Assembly (NCBI GenBank): GCA_963705285.1
Contig: OY970066.1
Span: 5,952,001 to 6,016,000 of the forward strand
Origin: JACMLD01 sp963705285
Lineage (GTDB): Bacteria; Bacteroidota; Bacteroidia; Chitinophagales; Chitinophagaceae
Length of the DNA stretch: 64,000 bases
Direction of reading: 5' to 3'
The translations under genes were made by a program, and so were the position numbers. This document shows, piece by piece, positions 61,652 to 64,000 of this stretch (the first letter of the stretch is position 1; every line of letters begins with the position of its first letter). The notes beneath the pieces are model-generated. The model saw only the letters and a list, made by a program, of their open reading frames with translations, was not told where the DNA came from and made no database searches.

Positions 61652-62045
61652 TAACGGGGCCTTTTCTGATAAATGCAATCACCATCAATATCCATCCGGC
61701 AATAAAGAACAAACCGCCAAATGGTGTAATTAATCCAATCTTGGAAATGCCCACCGTTTCTGCCGCTTTTAAAGCGGTTAGCGCATAGAGCGACCCTGAA
61801 AATAAAATGATACCTATCTGGAAACAATAGCCCGCCCATTGCAGCAGCCTGCCGGGATATTTTTCATACAAGATGGCTACGGCCAGCAACGCAAACGCAT
61901 GATAGAACTGGTAGCGCACCCCTGTTTCAAATATGGCAACGGATTCTGCTGGTACCACCTGTTTTAACCCGTGTGCGGCAAATGCCCCCAATGCAACCGA
62001 TAACGCCCCAATTAATGCCGCTGTAACTAAAAACCATCTATGCAT
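61644..62045 (-). CDS. DUF423 membrane protein
   Basis: 133 residues, family length, with about four membrane helices. Opens WFLVTAALIGALSVALGAFAAHGLK, contains FETGVRYQFYHAFALLAVAIL and the conserved GIILFSGSLYALTAL. DUF423 (YgdD-like) proteins are inner-membrane proteins of unknown function. Overlaps aroK (upstream) and the PP-loop gene (downstream) by 8 bases each, so all three are translated together. Confidence 0.88.
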   Translation of the reverse strand: MHRWFLVTAALIGALSVALGAFAAHGLKQVVPAESVAIFETGVRYQFYHAFALLAVAILYEKYPGRLLQWAGYCFQIGIILFSGSLYALTALKAAETVGISKIGLITPFGGLFFIAGWILMVIAFIRKGPVNE

Positions 62046-62544
62046 GCTGTATTGATTTTAATAAAGATTCTGTTGTAATTACTTCTTCATGCAGCATTAC
62101 ATGTGCCTGCTCGTAATACATTTTCCTATCCTGCAGCTTTTTAATAATAAACGATTTCAGTTCGCCGTCTGAAATATTTTTTATCAGCGGGCGGGTGTGT
62201 TTTTGTTTCAGCAATCTTTCCACCAGCGTATCCACGGCTGTATTCAGCCAGATTACCTGGCCCTGCTGTTTCATAAAATCAATATTATTAAAGAAGCAGG
62301 GCGTACCTCCGCCGGTTGATATAATTACATTGTTATGATCTTCGGCAAGGGCTTCCAGCACTTCCTGTTCTTTTACCCTAAAATATTCTTCGCCATGATC
62401 ATGAAATATTTGTTGGACGGTTTTTTTTTCTGATGCCACTATCACTTCATCCAGGTCGAAATATGGCATACCAGTGGCGCGGGATAATATTTTACCCCAG
62501 TGCGTTTTGCCCGAACCCATAAAACCGATTAAGAAAATACGCAT
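62038..62544 (-). CDS. aroK: Shikimate kinase
   Basis: 168 residues; phosphorylates shikimate in aromatic amino acid synthesis. P-loop in FLIGFMGSGKTHWGK, shikimate-binding YFDLDEVI, EEYFRVKEQEVLEAL with its Arg, and ISTGGGTPCF. Start: ATG at 62544 (MRIFLIGFMG); 31 upstream in-frame codons add no family sequence. First gene of a three-gene overlapping operon with DUF423 and the PP-loop protein. aroE is cut by the other end of the window. Confidence 0.95.
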   Translation of the reverse strand: MRIFLIGFMGSGKTHWGKILSRATGMPYFDLDEVIVASEKKTVQQIFHDHGEEYFRVKEQEVLEALAEDHNNVIISTGGGTPCFFNNIDFMKQQGQVIWLNTAVDTLVERLLKQKHTRPLIKNISDGELKSFIIKKLQDRKMYYEQAHVMLHEEVITTESLLKSIQHA

Positions 62545-62732
62545 ACCCCTAACCCCTAAAGGGGGATTGTTTAGTTTATTAATGTGCTTATTGATGCATG
62601 TTATCCTAAGATCCTTTGTATTCAAACTTTTACTCACCTTAATACCTACACAATTACGCTTTCAGCATAAAGAAAATTTCACCATCGATTGTATACCAGA
62701 TCAATGTTCCTCCTTCAGGGGGACAGGGGGCT

Positions 62733-63911
62733 TTATTTAAACGCATTAATACCCGTTACGTCCATACCGGTAATCAGCAGGTGAATATCATGTGTGCCTT
62801 CATAGGTAATAACGCTTTCAATATTCATCATGTGCCGCATAACACTGTACTCACCGGTAATGCCCATGCCGCCCAGTATCTGCCTGGCCTCACGACTGAT
62901 ATTTTGCGCAATCTCACAGCCGTTGCGTTTGGCCATGCTTACCTGTGCCGGGGTAACTTTATTTTCATTCATTAAAACACCCATGCGCCAATTCAGCAAT
63001 TGCGCCTTGGTAATATCCGTGACCATTTCGGCCAGTTTTTTTTGCTGCAGTTGAAATGCGGCTATCGGCTTATCAAATTGTACTCTTTCCTTGGCGTAGC
63101 GCAAAGCTGTATCATAGCAATCCATGGCCGCACCCACGGTGCCCCATGCAATACCATAGCGGGCCTTGGTGAGGCAGCTCAGCGGCCCTTTCAACCCCTG
63201 TACGTTGGGCAATATATTTTCTTTGGGAACCTTTACATTATCAAACACCAGTTCTCCGGTTGCGCTGGCCCGTAAGCTCCATTTACCATGCGTGGTAGGC
63301 GTTGTAAAACCATCCATACCCCGCTCAACAATCACACCGCGTACAATACCGCCTTCGTCTTTTGCCCAGACAACAGCAATTTGTGCAAAAGGCGCATTGC
63401 TGATCCACATTTTAGCACCATTTAAAATAACATGGCTGCCGGCGTCTTTAATAGTGGTCAGCATACCGCTGGGGTCGCTGCCATGGTTGGGTTCTGTTAG
63501 TCCAAAACAGCCCAGCCATTCGCCACTGGCCAGTTTGGGCAAATATTTTTTACGTTGTTCCTCATTGCCATAGGCATAGATAGGAAACATCACCAGCGAA
63601 CCCTGCACGGAAGCGGTAGAACGTACACCGCTATCGCCGCGCTCTAATTCCTGCATCATCAAACCATAGCTGATGTAATCGAGTCCGCCCCCACCGTATT
63701 CAACCGGCACAGTAGGTCCAAAGCAGCCCAGTTGCCCCAACTGCTGTACAATCTGCTGCGGAAATTCGGCCCGCTGGGCATAGTCTTCTATAATGAGTGA
63801 GATTTCTTTTTTAACGTAAGCGCGTACGCTTTCCCGCACCAGCTTTTGTTCTTCGGTAAACAATTCATCGAGCAGATAATAATCCGGACTTTGAAACAAA
63901 TCTTTCAGCAT
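62733..63911 (-). CDS. Acyl-CoA dehydrogenase, glutaryl-CoA dehydrogenase type
   Basis: 392 residues. FAD-dependent ACAD with CFGLTEPNHGSDPSGM, WISNAPFAQIAVVWAKD, and the C-terminal ITYEGTHDIHLLITGMDVTG, whose Glu is the catalytic base and whose EGTHDIHxLI pattern is typical of glutaryl-CoA dehydrogenases, which oxidise and decarboxylate glutaryl-CoA in lysine/tryptophan breakdown. RYGIAWGTVGAAMDCYDTA is also a GCDH-like segment. Start: the ATG at 63911 (MLKDLFQSPDYYLL); a TTG two codons upstream is possible. Stands alone within the visible sequence. Confidence 0.9.
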   Translation of the reverse strand: MLKDLFQSPDYYLLDELFTEEQKLVRESVRAYVKKEISLIIEDYAQRAEFPQQIVQQLGQLGCFGPTVPVEYGGGGLDYISYGLMMQELERGDSGVRSTASVQGSLVMFPIYAYGNEEQRKKYLPKLASGEWLGCFGLTEPNHGSDPSGMLTTIKDAGSHVILNGAKMWISNAPFAQIAVVWAKDEGGIVRGVIVERGMDGFTTPTTHGKWSLRASATGELVFDNVKVPKENILPNVQGLKGPLSCLTKARYGIAWGTVGAAMDCYDTALRYAKERVQFDKPIAAFQLQQKKLAEMVTDITKAQLLNWRMGVLMNENKVTPAQVSMAKRNGCEIAQNISREARQILGGMGITGEYSVMRHMMNIESVITYEGTHDIHLLITGMDVTGINAFK

Positions 63912-64000
63912 GGGCAAGTTTTTAAACTCGTAATCAATCAGTGATGCACCGTTTGCGGCAATATTGTGTTGTGCTGTAGCGGGTTAATGTGCCTTCAAAG

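Noticed and set aside
63934..64000. End of a further minus-strand gene reading TRYSTTQYCRKRCITD before a stop
   Set aside because: Only 21 codons are visible and the composition is not convincing, so I did not list it as a gene.
1..64000. tRNA and rRNA genes
   Set aside because: I found no cloverleaf with a T-loop GTTCGAATC-type motif and no rRNA-like stretches, though a computed scan (tRNAscan-SE, Infernal) would be decisive.

Overview
The window reads as a chromosome segment of a Gram-negative Bacteroidota bacterium, most likely family Chitinophagaceae or a close relative. Seen directly: a SusC/SusD pair, a type III glutamine synthetase (GlnN), a Bacteroidota-style YidC, HldD and LolA (outer-membrane biogenesis), many lipoproteins with short signal peptides, and the Bacteroidota -7 promoter box TAnnTTTG just upstream of many start codons. 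Genes lack strong Shine-Dalgarno sites, as is usual in this phylum. I saw no rRNA, tRNA, prophage, intact insertion sequence or CRISPR array. The family placement is inference.

Layout. 0-18 kb: mostly minus-strand housekeeping genes (aroE fragment, phosphosulfolactate synthase, TPR protein, yidC, pyrG, proC, hldD, purL), a plus-strand glycosyltransferase plus polytopic membrane protein, then a HAD phosphatase and a kinase-fold phosphotransferase. 18-21.5 kb: two unrelated glutamine synthetases in tandem (type II, then type III). 21.5-29.5 kb: cmk, clpC, a STAS protein, rnz, dapA, accA. 29.9-42.2 kb: a plus-strand accessory cluster of SusC, SusD, a giant ASPIC/UnbV beta-propeller lipoprotein, a DUF1573 lipoprotein, a cytochrome-c/VCBS lipoprotein and a vanadium-haloperoxidase-like lipoprotein. 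42.5-64 kb: ClC channel, sugar acetyltransferase, second kinase-fold protein, xseA/xseB, membrane and lipoproteins, a PafA-type alkaline phosphatase, an alpha-oxoamine synthase, thioredoxin-like protein, ubiX, lolA, ftsK, a 7TMR-DISM histidine kinase, an aroK-DUF423-PP-loop operon and a glutaryl-CoA-type dehydrogenase.

How genes work together. The 29.9-42.2 kb cluster looks like one outer-membrane uptake and surface-redox unit: a TonB-dependent transporter and its SusD lid, followed by four lipoproteins, three of which carry propeller, heme or haloperoxidase motifs. aroK and aroE serve the shikimate pathway. Phosphosulfolactate synthase near one end and the alpha-oxoamine synthase at 52 kb could be the C3-sulfonate and acyl-condensing steps of sulfonolipid synthesis; this link is inference.

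The intergenic DNA is unusually patterned. A 20-base element (AGCCGCAGATTCGCAGATTA) occurs in three blocks: a 39-base tandem array between glnN and cmk, a 57-base tandem block between cmk and clpC, and a triplicated unit of about 98 bases after the histidine kinase gene. Several other short modules recur next to gene ends. At 53.35-53.75 kb three tandem units each join a hairpin with a T-tract (minus strand) to a shared TTTTCATAG(G/A)ATA segment that is antisense to an ATCCTATGAAAA-type translation start. They look like a small-RNA family and are the most interesting non-coding signal in the window.
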